23,831 nucleotides of DNA from Deltaproteobacteria bacterium (lineage in GTDB: Bacteria; Myxococcota_A; UBA796; UBA2385), in contig CANHON010000013.1 in NCBI GenBank assembly GCA_947462115.1, forward strand, positions 1-23,831, read 5' to 3'. The notes beneath the pieces are model-generated. The model saw only the letters and a program-made list of their open reading frames with translations, searched no databases and had not been told where the DNA came from. Shown here in pieces: positions 10,518 through 17,059 of the stretch (position 1 is the stretch's first letter; every line of letters begins with the position of its first letter). Both the position numbers and the translations under genes were made by a program.

Positions 10518-11033
10518 CTACTTGGCGGCGCTGACGGCCGCTGCGACCTCTTCGCGCAGCTTCTTCTCGTCGCCGGGGTTGTAGCCCCGGTGGACGTTTT
10601 GGATCTTGCCGCTGCGGTCGATGATCACCGTGTAGGGTAGGGTCTTGTCGGGGTTGTATTGGGCGACCACCGTCGTCTCTTTGTCGAGCAGGACCGGGAA
10701 GGTGTAGCCGTTGCGCTTGATCAGCGGCTTGACCATCGAGGCGGCGCGCGCGTCGTCGATGCTCACCGAGACGACGGTGAAGCCCTTGGGCCCGAACTCA
10801 TCGTGGAGCGCCTGCAGGTGCGGCATCTCGGCCTGGCAGGGCTGGCACCACGTGGCCCAGAAGTTCATCAGCACGACCTTGCCCTTGTAGTCGTCCAGCT
10901 TGACCTCTGCGTTGTTGATGTCGCGGAGGGTGAAGCCGGGCGCGGTCGTCCCTTCGGCGCGGGCGACGCCGGCGGCAGCGAGCCACAGGGCCCCCGAAAA
11001 GGCGAGGCAAGTGGCGAGCAGGCGGTTGCGCAT
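10518..11033 (-). CDS. Periplasmic TlpA/ResA-type thiol-disulfide oxidoreductase
   Basis: A 171-residue thioredoxin-fold protein exported by a signal peptide (MRNRLLATCLAFSGALWLAAAG; cleavage after about Ala26, ARA|EG). The active site is WCQPC, with Cys63 and Cys66. LPYTVIID provides the cis-Pro (Pro132). Family members reduce or exchange disulfides in the periplasm, often for cytochrome c maturation, but no ccm gene is nearby. The ATG at 11033 has an AGGAG box about 6 nt upstream and begins the signal peptide; the frame upstream to 11288 is not coding. It is the first gene of an operon with the barrel and discoidin proteins, both of which carry Cys residues in their exported parts and could be its substrates. 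Confidence 0.93.
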   Translation of the reverse strand: MRNRLLATCLAFSGALWLAAAGVARAEGTTAPGFTLRDINNAEVKLDDYKGKVVLMNFWATWCQPCQAEMPHLQALHDEFGPKGFTVVSVSIDDARAASMVKPLIKRNGYTFPVLLDKETTVVAQYNPDKTLPYTVIIDRSGKIQNVHRGYNPGDEKKLREEVAAAVSAAK

Positions 11034-11138
11034 GGGGGCTCCTGGGTGGTGCTGGACCGTCGATGACCGGCTGCAGGCGGCGGCCGGGAGGAGAGCGGCT
11101 TGGGGCTGAGCGCCCGGGGGTCGGCGCGGCGCGGGGAC

Positions 11139-11188
11139 GCGGGCGAGGATACCCGAGGCGGGTCGTTTCGACACCTCGGCCGTGTCAA
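11139..11188 (-). promoter_or_regulatory. Candidate promoter/operator region for the tlpA operon
   Basis: On the minus strand, TATCCT (11146-11151) matches a -10 box at 4 of 6, with a weak GTGTCG at -35 (11169-11174) 17 nt upstream. An inverted repeat GACAC-N7-GTGTC (11170-11186) overlaps the -35 and contains TTGACA on the minus strand (11183-11188), which has no good -10 partner. It could be an operator. The NtrC-type gene starts 55 bp beyond, on the other strand. Confidence 0.3.
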
Positions 11189-11241
11189 GCGTCCGTCGGG
11201 CGCGGGCCGGGGGGCGCGCCCGGCCGTCGCGGGAGGTGGGC

Positions 11242-12660
11242 GTGCAAAAGCGCATCCTTGTAGTGGATGATGAGCCGAACATTCGCAAGGTGTTGCGCGC
11301 GCACCTCCGACGGGCTGGCTATTCGGTCGAGGAGGCCGAGGACGGCGTGGCCGCGCTGCGGTGGCTCCACGAGGATGCCTTCGACCTCGTCATCTCCGAC
11401 CTCAAGATGCCCGGCCTGGATGGGATGAGCCTGCTGGCGCGGTGTCGCGACGACTTTCCGGGCCTGCCGGTCATCCTCATCACCGCCCACGGCACGGTGG
11501 ACAGCGCGGTCGAGGCCATCAAGCTGGGCGCGCGGGACTACATTACAAAACCCTTCGATCACGACGAGCTGCAGAAGGTCATCCAGCAGGCGATCCGCAC
11601 CGAGGAGCGGGGGCGATCGAAGTTCGTCAGCCCGGCGACGGATCGGGGCCGACACGGCATGATCGGCGCATCCACGGCCATGCGCCATGTTTTTGACCTG
11701 GTCGATCGGGTGGCGGCCTCCCCTTCCACGGTGCTCATCACCGGCGAGAGCGGGACGGGCAAAGAGCTGGTCGCGCGAGCCTTGCACCAAGCGAGCGGCC
11801 GGCGCGCCGCGCCTTTTGTGCAGGTCAACTGCGGGGCGATCCCGGAGAACCTTTTCGAGAGCGAGCTTTTCGGCCATGAGCGCGGCGCCTTCACCGGCGC
11901 AGTCAGCGCGCGGCCGGGGCGCTTTGAGCTGGCCAACGGTGGCTCCTTGTTCCTCGATGAGGTCGGTGAGCTCCCCAAGGACATGCAGGTGAAGCTGCTG
12001 CGCGTGCTTCAGGACCGCACCTTCGACCGGGTCGGCGGCGTCCGCAGCATGACCGTGGACGTTCGGGTGATCGCGGCGACCAACCGCGACCTGCAGCGTG
12101 ACGTCGCCGCTGGGACCTTCCGGGAGGATCTGTTCTATCGGCTGAACGTGGTGCCCCTCCGTCTGCCCTCGCTCCGCGATCGGCCGGAGGACATTGGCCC
12201 GCTGGTCGATCATTTCATCGAGCGCTTCAACCTCCGGCTGGGGCGAAGGGTGCGCGGCCTGCGGCCCGAGGCCCTGGCGGCGCTGTGCGCGGCGCCGTGG
12301 CGGGGCAACATCCGCGAGCTCGAGAACGTCATGGAGCGCGCGGTTCTGCTCGCGAGCAGCGAGCAGCTGGGGCTCGGCGATCTCATCGGCTTCGAAGCGA
12401 GCGCGTCGAGCGGGGCGGCCAGCGCGGGCGCCGTCAGCGGCGCGGAGGCGGAGGCGCCCGACGGGCTGGGCTTGAAGGAGTACGTCCGGGTCTACACGGC
12501 GCGCATCGAGCGGGCCCGCATCCAACAGGCCTTGGTGGAGTCCGGCGGCAACGTCACCCACGCGAGCCGTCGCCTGGAGATCAGCCGAAAGAGCCTGCAG
12601 ATGAAGATGAAGGAGTATGGGCTCCGCGATGAGCCGGACGGCGAGGCCGACGATGGATGA
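11242..12660 (+). CDS. NtrC-family sigma54-dependent response regulator
   Basis: 472 residues from a GTG at 11242, chosen because GGGAGG lies 5 nt upstream and the protein then begins directly with the receiver (QKRILVVDDEP). A frame extension to GTG 11182 is Arg/Gly-rich and unlikely. The receiver domain (4-118) has Asp9/Asp10, phospho-acceptor Asp53, Thr81 and Lys103. The AAA+ domain (about 140-370) has Walker A GESGTGKE (168-175), the sigma54-contacting GAFTGA loop (215-220) and Walker B LFLDE (Asp239/Glu240). An Ala/Ser/Gly-rich linker leads to a Fis-type helix-turn-helix at the C-terminus (VTHASRRLEISRKSLQMKMK). It should activate sigma54 promoters on phosphorylation. No histidine kinase is adjacent, so it is an orphan here. 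Its targets are unknown. Confidence 0.95.
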   Translation: MQKRILVVDDEPNIRKVLRAHLRRAGYSVEEAEDGVAALRWLHEDAFDLVISDLKMPGLDGMSLLARCRDDFPGLPVILITAHGTVDSAVEAIKLGARDYITKPFDHDELQKVIQQAIRTEERGRSKFVSPATDRGRHGMIGASTAMRHVFDLVDRVAASPSTVLITGESGTGKELVARALHQASGRRAAPFVQVNCGAIPENLFESELFGHERGAFTGAVSARPGRFELANGGSLFLDEVGELPKDMQVKLLRVLQDRTFDRVGGVRSMTVDVRVIAATNRDLQRDVAAGTFREDLFYRLNVVPLRLPSLRDRPEDIGPLVDHFIERFNLRLGRRVRGLRPEALAALCAAPWRGNIRELENVMERAVLLASSEQLGLGDLIGFEASASSGAASAGAVSGAEAEAPDGLGLKEYVRVYTARIERARIQQALVESGGNVTHASRRLEISRKSLQMKMKEYGLRDEPDGEADDG

Positions 12661-12762
12661 GCGCGATCTCCCCGCTCCGGCGCGCGCCCGGCACAGCTCA
12701 CCCATCGAACCATCGGAATGACGTCCGGCAGGTAGTTTCCTGATGGCGCGCCGTCGCCCAGC

Positions 12763-12791
12763 TTGACCCGGAGCCGCCCGACGCGTAGGCT
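12763..12791 (+). promoter_or_regulatory. Sigma70-like promoter of the 12814 gene
   Basis: TTGACC (12763-12768; 5 of 6 to consensus), a 17-nt spacer and TAGGCT (12786-12791; TAnnnT type) precede the ATG at 12814 by 22 bp. The expected transcript would have a short leader containing GAGG. This suggests the gene is transcribed independently of the NtrC gene. Confidence 0.55.
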
Positions 12792-12813
12792 CCGCCCCCG
12801 AGGATGAGGTCCC

Positions 12814-13914
12814 ATGCTGCTTCTCGCCCCCCTGTCTCTGCTCGCCTTCAGCACCGCGAACGCGGCTGAAGTGACCTCGCTCGCCCCGAACCTTCGTGGT
12901 GATTTCGAGATCCGCTACGATCTGGAGGCCGAGCACGCCACGCTGGTCGAGGGCCAGGAGGAGGTCGGTCGGCGCCGGCTGATGGCCAACACCATCACCT
13001 ACGCTGCCCGCTTCAGCGTCTACCACGGCATCGGCGTCTTCTTGGAGGTGCCGCACATCGCTGGCGAAGGGGTCAAGTACTTCGACGCCCAGGAGATGGC
13101 CCTCGACCCCCGGCGGGACGAAGGCACGATGATCGGCGGCGACACCATCGGCGGCGAAGACGTGCGGCGGGGCGCGGGGGTGGGCGGCCCGTGGATCGGC
13201 CTGAGCGGCACCCCGCTGTCGCCGGAGCTGTTCGGCGCCCGCGGCGATCGGACGGCCTGGAAGATCGACCTCGGCTTCCGGTTCCGCGACAAGACCAACT
13301 TTTGGACCTACGGGCCCCGCGACACCATCGGCGGCGGGCCGGGCGCCCCTGCCCTCCGCCTGCGCACCTCGGTCTCGACCCGCTACCGGAAGGCCGAGCC
13401 TTACGCTGTGATCGACCTGATGCGCACGGGCCGCATCACCACTGACATCGTCGGCGCCGACGGGGCCGTGGTCGCGGAGGACCTGGAGATCCGCCCCGCC
13501 AGCACCAGCACGATCCGCAGCGGCGTGGAGTGGAAGGTCGCGGAGTACGGCGAGGACGGCGCCAAGGTCAGCATCGACGCGCACGCCCAGATGGCCTACC
13601 GGGGCGGTCAGGACTTGCCCTCCGGTGTCTACCTGCCCTCCGTGCTGGACGCGTCGCAGAGCTTGACCGTGAGCATGTCCGACCGCACCGAGCTGCTCGC
13701 CGGCGGCGCGGTGAACTGGCGGTTCATGGAGTACCTGCAGCTCAATGTGGGCGGAGACTTCGGGGCCAACAGCGGCGGTCGGGTAGAGAACGTATACCCC
13801 ATCGACGCCAAGATCGGCGCCCGCATGTGGCAGGTGCACACCACGCTGCGCTTCCGCGCCCGCGACCCGATGTTTGACGGCGCCAAGGCGGGCGGGACCA
13901 AAGCCGGCGGCTGA
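12814..13914 (+). CDS. Exported, probable outer-membrane protein of unknown function
   Basis: A 366-residue protein with a signal peptide (MLLLAPLSLLAFSTANA, cleavage near 17-18). The mature part alternates short beta-strand-like segments (ITYAARFSVYHGIGVFLEVP, WKIDLGFRFRDKTNFW, VHTTLRFRARDPMF) with Gly/Asp-rich loops, as in a transmembrane barrel. Two loops share a DTIGG motif. The tail after the last strand is hydrophilic (DGAKAGGTKAGG), so the usual terminal Phe is not the last residue; Phe at MFDG may be the end of the barrel. I do not recognise a named family. GAGG and GAGGT lie just before the ATG. It has its own promoter and terminator, so it is a one-gene unit. It follows the NtrC gene by 153 bp, but no sigma54 site is visible. 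Confidence 0.78.
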   Translation: MLLLAPLSLLAFSTANAAEVTSLAPNLRGDFEIRYDLEAEHATLVEGQEEVGRRRLMANTITYAARFSVYHGIGVFLEVPHIAGEGVKYFDAQEMALDPRRDEGTMIGGDTIGGEDVRRGAGVGGPWIGLSGTPLSPELFGARGDRTAWKIDLGFRFRDKTNFWTYGPRDTIGGGPGAPALRLRTSVSTRYRKAEPYAVIDLMRTGRITTDIVGADGAVVAEDLEIRPASTSTIRSGVEWKVAEYGEDGAKVSIDAHAQMAYRGGQDLPSGVYLPSVLDASQSLTVSMSDRTELLAGGAVNWRFMEYLQLNVGGDFGANSGGRVENVYPIDAKIGARMWQVHTTLRFRARDPMFDGAKAGGTKAGG

Positions 13915-13978
13915 TCCTGCGCCTTCGCCTGTCGGCGCCCTGCCTCGCGGCGCTGCCTCGGTTGAGGATCTCCGTTCA

Positions 13979-14011
13979 CCGTCGCCCCCCGGGCGGCGGT
14001 CCTTGTTTTTT
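13979..14011 (+). terminator. Rho-independent terminator after the 12814 gene
   Basis: A 9-bp stem (13979-13987 with 13991-13999, one G-T pair) with a CCC loop is followed by TCCTTGTTTTTT. It lies 65 bp after the stop and before the convergent yraN end. Confidence 0.75.
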
Positions 14012-14053
14012 GGCCCTGCCCGATCGGGGATGGCGCCGCGGGCGCGGTGTCCT

Positions 14054-14416
14054 TCAGCCGACGCTGAACGGGTCGTCGTGCCAGCGGATCTGGGTGTCAG
14101 TTACCACCGCGAGGCTGAAGCAGGCCTCGTTGTAGGGACCCTCGTAGGCGGCCAAAAAGGCTTCGGCCGCCCGGTGGAGCCGGCGCTGCTTGTTTGCGGT
14201 CAAGGAGCTCAGGCCGTCGCGATCGGCCTCGGACCAGGCCCGCACCTCGATGAACCGGAGCTTCCCGTCGTGCAGCGCCACGATGTCGAGCTCGCCGCCG
14301 CCGCCGCGCCAATTGCGCGCGAGCACAAAACGACCAGCGCCGAGCAACAGGTCCACGACCCGCTGCTCGGCGTTGCGTCCGCGCTCGTAGGCGACCCGGT
14401 GGGGGACGCGCCGCAA
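14054..14416 (-). CDS. yraN: YraN/UPF0102 family endonuclease-like protein
   Basis: A 120-residue protein of the UPF0102 family with a restriction-endonuclease-like fold. GELDIVA (41-47, with Asp44) and FIEVRA (Glu57, with Arg in place of the usual Lys/Arg) are the nuclease-type motifs. TANKQRRLHRAAEAFL follows, as in the family. Its cellular role is not well established. It has no ATG; the frame starts with TTG at 14416, only 2 nt after the rplS stop (TGA at 14419-14421), so it probably depends on re-initiation. The place of yraN at the end of the rpsP-trmD-rplS cluster is common in bacteria; rnhB, often between them, is missing here. Confidence 0.9.
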   Translation of the reverse strand: MRRVPHRVAYERGRNAEQRVVDLLLGAGRFVLARNWRGGGGELDIVALHDGKLRFIEVRAWSEADRDGLSSLTANKQRRLHRAAEAFLAAYEGPYNEACFSLAVVTDTQIRWHDDPFSVG

Positions 14417-14418
14417 GC

Positions 14419-14793
14419 TCAGGCCGAGTGGCTCGCGTTGGCGCGCCAGCCGCGGATCGGCTGGAGGCGGGCCTTCTTGCCGGTCAGGTTGCGGAGGTAG
14501 TAGAGCTTGGCGCGGCGCACCTTGTAGCGGCTGACGACCTCGATCTTGTCGACCAGGTTGGTGTGGAGCGGGAAGATGCGCTCGACGCCGACGCCGTAGG
14601 AAGTCTTGCGCACGGTCAGGGTGGTACGGGGGCCGCCCCGGTGCAGGCCGATCATCGTGCCCTCAAAGATCTGGACGCGGCTCTTCTCGCCTTCGCGGAT
14701 GCGGACGTGCACCTTCACGGTGTCGCCGGGGCGCACGTCAATCTCGTGCTTGCTGGCGTACAGGTCCTTCTCGATCTCGTTCATCGTCGGCAT
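14419..14793 (-). CDS. rplS: 50S ribosomal protein L19
   Basis: L19 sits at the 30S-50S interface of the ribosome. The 124-residue protein has the family core PGDTVKVHVRI, RVQIFEGTMIG, TLTVRKTSYGVGVERIFPLHT and the basic end VRRAKLYYLRNLTGKKARL. The ATG at 14793 gives MPTMNEIEKD and has AGGA about 6 nt upstream; a second ATG at 14784 would begin MNEIEK. An open extension to 14865 is not supported. It follows trmD after a 256-bp gap, which is larger than between other genes of the operon, so it may have its own promoter. Confidence 0.97.
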   Translation of the reverse strand: MPTMNEIEKDLYASKHEIDVRPGDTVKVHVRIREGEKSRVQIFEGTMIGLHRGGPRTTLTVRKTSYGVGVERIFPLHTNLVDKIEVVSRYKVRRAKLYYLRNLTGKKARLQPIRGWRANASHSA

Positions 14794-14830
14794 GGGATTC
14801 CTCGACCGCTGACCAAGCAGCGCTAAAATT

Positions 14831-14842
14831 CGGCGATCGCCG
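14831..14842. repeat. Perfect 12-bp palindrome upstream of rplS
   Basis: CGGCGATCGCCG lies 38 bp before the rplS start. On the minus strand it is followed by AATTTT. It could be an operator or a weak attenuator-like hairpin. Short GC palindromes also arise by chance. Confidence 0.35.
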
Positions 14843-14898
14843 CGAACCCTCTTCGAGCGCGCCATGTTTGGCCTGCCCAGAGGACCGCCCCCTGCACA

Positions 14899-14915
14899 GA
14901 TGCATCAGCTGCATC
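14899..14915. repeat. Inverted repeat GATGCA-N5-TGCATC in the trmD-rplS gap
   Basis: A 6-bp perfect inverted repeat with a 5-nt centre lies in the 256-bp region 14794-15049, which holds no recognisable gene. It could be an operator or an RNA hairpin in the rplS leader. Confidence 0.35.
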
Positions 14916-15049
14916 GGCGAGCGCGGCGCCCGGCCTCACCTGCGGGCCTGCGTTGCCCTGACTGGGACGGGCCCAGACAGGTTGGCGAAGGCCCCGCGGG
15001 TGCTGCGAACCCCTTGTGGGTGCGCGGGATCGCGGCGGGACGGGAGCTT

Positions 15050-15769
15050 CTATGGCCGTCCGCGCCCTCTGTCAACGGCTTCAGCGCCCTCGACGGTGGC
15101 TCGGGCGGTCAGGTCGGGCCGCAGCGCCGCGGTCAGCGCCGCTGAGCTGGCGGCGCGCCACGCGCCGATCTTGCCGTGGTGCCCCGATCGGAGCACCTCC
15201 GGCACCTCATGCCCCCGCCAGGACTGCGGCCGGGTGTAGACCGGCGCCTCCAGCCGGGGGCCTGTGAAGCTCTCCTCCATCAAGCTGCCGGGGTTCCCGA
15301 GCACCTGCGGTCGGAGCCGCGCGACCGCGTCCACCACCACGAGCGCGGCGAGCTCGCCGCCGGTGAGCACGTAGTCGCCGATCGACAGGCAACCGTCCAC
15401 GAGGTGCTCAGCCACCCGGCCATCGACGCCCTCGTAGTGGCCGCAGATGAGCACGAGGTGCGTGTGCTGGCTCAAGCGCGCGGCGACCGGCTGGGTGAAC
15501 TGCTCGCCTGCGGGCGCCATGAGCAGCACATGGCTGTCGGGTCGCCGGACCGCGGCGATGGCCGCCTCGACCACGTCGACCCGCATCACCATGCCGCTCC
15601 CGCCTCCGTAGGGCGTGTCGTCGACTACTCGGTGGCGGCCGACGCCGTGCTCGCGGATGTTGTGAAGGCCGATCTCCAGCAGGCCTTGCGCCCGCGCCCG
15701 ACCGAGGATGCTGTGCGAGAGCGGGCCCTCGCACATCTCGGGGAACAACGTCAGGATGTCCACGCGCAT
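15050..15769 (-). CDS. trmD: tRNA (guanine-N1)-methyltransferase
   Basis: TrmD makes m1G37 in tRNAs that read CNN/GGN codons, preventing +1 frameshifts. The 239-residue protein shows RVDILTLFPEM at the N-terminus, DDTPYGGGSGMVM (50-62), GHYEGVDGRV (110-119) and SIGDYVLTGGELA (129-141). The last two form the SAM-binding knot of the SPOUT fold. RPQVLGNPGSLMEESF and YTRPQSWRGHEVPEVLRSGHH complete the active-site region. It is in the canonical rimM-trmD-rplS order, 22 bp after rimM. The C-terminal tail is Arg/Ala-rich and not conserved. Confidence 0.97.
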   Translation of the reverse strand: MRVDILTLFPEMCEGPLSHSILGRARAQGLLEIGLHNIREHGVGRHRVVDDTPYGGGSGMVMRVDVVEAAIAAVRRPDSHVLLMAPAGEQFTQPVAARLSQHTHLVLICGHYEGVDGRVAEHLVDGCLSIGDYVLTGGELAALVVVDAVARLRPQVLGNPGSLMEESFTGPRLEAPVYTRPQSWRGHEVPEVLRSGHHGKIGAWRAASSAALTAALRPDLTARATVEGAEAVDRGRGRP

Positions 15770-15791
15770 GCGGGCCTCGGGGGCGCGGTGC

Positions 15792-16382
15792 TCAGAGCTC
15801 CTGAACGGCGGAGTCTACGACCACCACGCGCTCACCAAGCTGCACCTGAACAAGGTTTTCGCGCAGCGCGAGCACCCAGCGCTCGGTCGTCCCCTGGCGA
15901 ATGACCCAGACGTCGATCCCGGTGGTATTGTGGATCTCGCTGATCCGCCCGATGTGTCGGTCGGTGTCGGTCACCACGGGCAGCCCGACGAGGTCGCGGA
16001 CGTACCAAGTGTCCGCCGCGGGCTTGGGCAGGGCGGCCTGGGGAACGACCAGCTCGAAGCCCATCCACTTCGCCGCGGACTCCGGATCGGCGCTGTCGGG
16101 CAAGGTGCCGATGATGCGCTTGCCGCTGCCCTTGCGGAGCTTGAGGCGACGGCTCAGCCGTCGGCCATCCTCTGCGACCAAGATGACCTCCCGGGCCGCG
16201 TCCATGAGGAAGCTGCCCGGGTTGTAGAGGAACACCTTGACCTCGCCCGAGACACCGTGCACGCCGTTGATCTGGCCGAGGCGCACGTCATCGGCCAAGA
16301 ACCGGGCATCGGCCGCTGCGCTGGGGGTCGGCGCGGCTGCGCTGGACCCGACAGCGGGGGCGACGGGCGCGTCGCCGCTCAT
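15792..16382 (-). CDS. rimM: 16S rRNA processing protein RimM, with N-terminal extension
   Basis: RimM binds S19 and helps mature the 30S head. The RimM N-domain begins around residue 34 (VRLGQINGVHGVSGEVKVFLY). The PRC-barrel domain begins at about 125 (TWYVRDLVGLPVVTD), with IGRISEIHNTTGIDVWVI. The first 30 or so residues are an Ala/Pro/Ser-rich extension not usual in the family. The ATG at 16382 overlaps the khpA stop by 4 bp (ATGA), which supports it; an in-frame GTG near Val34 would give a standard-length protein but has no clear ribosome-binding site. Confidence 0.95.
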   Translation of the reverse strand: MSGDAPVAPAVGSSAAAPTPSAAADARFLADDVRLGQINGVHGVSGEVKVFLYNPGSFLMDAAREVILVAEDGRRLSRRLKLRKGSGKRIIGTLPDSADPESAAKWMGFELVVPQAALPKPAADTWYVRDLVGLPVVTDTDRHIGRISEIHNTTGIDVWVIRQGTTERWVLALRENLVQVQLGERVVVVDSAVQEL

Positions 16383-16627
16383 TCCTCGTCTTCGCCCTGC
16401 TCACCGTCGACCAGCTCGATCACCGGCTTACGGGCGCCGCCCGCGGCGGACAACACCTGCTGGACCGCGCGGAGGTTCACGCCGTCCGGGCCCCGGATGC
16501 TGCTGAGATCGTCTCGGTGGGCGCGGATCTCCAACAAGATGGACGAGGTGTTCTCGACCGAGGAGACCCGCAGCTCGGCGGGGTGACGCACGAAGGGCTC
16601 AAAGAGGAAGGCGACGAGCTGTTCCAC
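16379..16627 (-). CDS. khpA: KhpA-type KH-domain RNA-binding protein
   Basis: An 82-residue single KH-domain protein at the usual khpA (ylqC) place between rpsP and rimM. Family members bind RNA as dimers, often with KhpB, and affect cell division and translation. The start is GTG at 16627, 2 nt after the rpsP stop. The KH GxxG loop reads IRGPDG (Gly46, Pro47, Asp48, Gly49), where KhpA proteins usually have IGKxG with a basic residue. The rest (ILLEIRAHRDD, then LRAVQQVLSAAGG) fits the KH fold. The acidic tail (GEQGEDEE) is odd for an RNA binder. The stop overlaps rimM by 4 bp. Confidence 0.85.
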   Translation of the reverse strand: MEQLVAFLFEPFVRHPAELRVSSVENTSSILLEIRAHRDDLSSIRGPDGVNLRAVQQVLSAAGGARKPVIELVDGEQGEDEE

Positions 16628-16629
16628 GA

Positions 16630-16890
16630 CTACTCGCCCGCCTGAGCGGCGCCGCCCTCACGGACCCGCTTGATGAGGTGGCTCACGGTGTCGCTGGGCG
16701 AGGCGCCCACGCCGAGCCAGTAGTCCACGCGGCTGAGGTCGATCTTGACCTCGGCGGGCTGCTTCATCGGATCGTAGTAGCCGAGCACTTCGATGTTCTT
16801 GCCGTCGCGCTGGTTGCGGGAGTCGGTGGCGACCACGCGGTAAAAGGGAAGCTTCTTGCGGCCCAGGCGGGTCAGCCGAAGACGAACCAT
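16630..16890 (-). CDS. rpsP: 30S ribosomal protein S16
   Basis: S16 is an early 30S assembly protein. The 86-residue sequence VRLRLTRLGRKKLPFYRVV, then SRNQRDGKNIEVLGYYDP and VDYWLGVGASPSDTV, is typical. The ATG at 16890 has GGAG 8 nt upstream. It is first in the operon rpsP-khpA-rimM-trmD-rplS-yraN. The signal-recognition gene ffh, commonly upstream, is replaced here by lhr. Confidence 0.98.
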   Translation of the reverse strand: MVRLRLTRLGRKKLPFYRVVATDSRNQRDGKNIEVLGYYDPMKQPAEVKIDLSRVDYWLGVGASPSDTVSHLIKRVREGGAAQAGE

Positions 16891-16955
16891 GGGAATACTC
16901 CGAAATGCTGAATGAGCGATGGAGGGGAGCAGCGTCTACAGCCGAAGAGCTCGGG

Positions 16956-16976
16956 ACGGCGCCACCAAGGCGTCGT
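16956..16976 (-). promoter_or_regulatory. Hairpin in the rpsP leader
   Basis: An 8-bp stem with one mismatch (16956-16963 against 16969-16976) and a 5-nt loop lies about 65 nt before the rpsP start, inside the predicted leader. It may be a regulatory RNA structure or chance. Confidence 0.3.
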
Positions 16977-16999
16977 GGGTCGCTGCACAGTGGAGGACG

Positions 17000-17026
17000 A
17001 TTAGTCGATCTTGCGCCGCCGGTCAA
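17000..17026 (-). promoter_or_regulatory. Candidate promoter of the rpsP operon
   Basis: On the minus strand, TTGACC (17021-17026) and ACTAAT (17000-17005) match -35 and -10 at 5 of 6 and 4 of 6. The 15-nt spacer is short. The leader would be about 100 nt. It lies in the only gap between lhr and rpsP, so a promoter is expected here. Confidence 0.4.
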
Positions 17027-17037
17027 GCGAAGCGGGC

Positions 17038-17058
17038 CGCGGCGGGGCCATCGCCGCG
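17038..17058 (-). terminator. Hairpin directly after lhr, possible terminator
   Basis: A perfect 7-bp GC stem, CGCGGCG with CGCCGCG, and a 7-nt loop start 1 nt after the lhr stop. No T-tract follows, so it may only slow or pause transcription before the rpsP promoter. Confidence 0.35.
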
Positions 17059-17059
17059 T

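Noticed and set aside
11182..11241. Upstream extension of the NtrC gene to a GTG at 11182
   Set aside because: The added 20 residues are Arg/Gly-rich; GTG 11242 has a good ribosome-binding site and starts the receiver domain directly.
12744..12757. Possible sigma54 promoter (TGGCGC ... GC) before the 12814 gene
   Set aside because: GG and GC are 9 rather than 10 bases apart and the TT of the -12 box is absent; a good sigma70-like site lies just downstream.
11185..13839. An 884-codon open frame on the minus strand across the NtrC and envelope-protein genes
   Set aside because: It is antisense to two clear genes, shows no family motif, and is explained by GC-rich codon bias leaving the opposite frame open.
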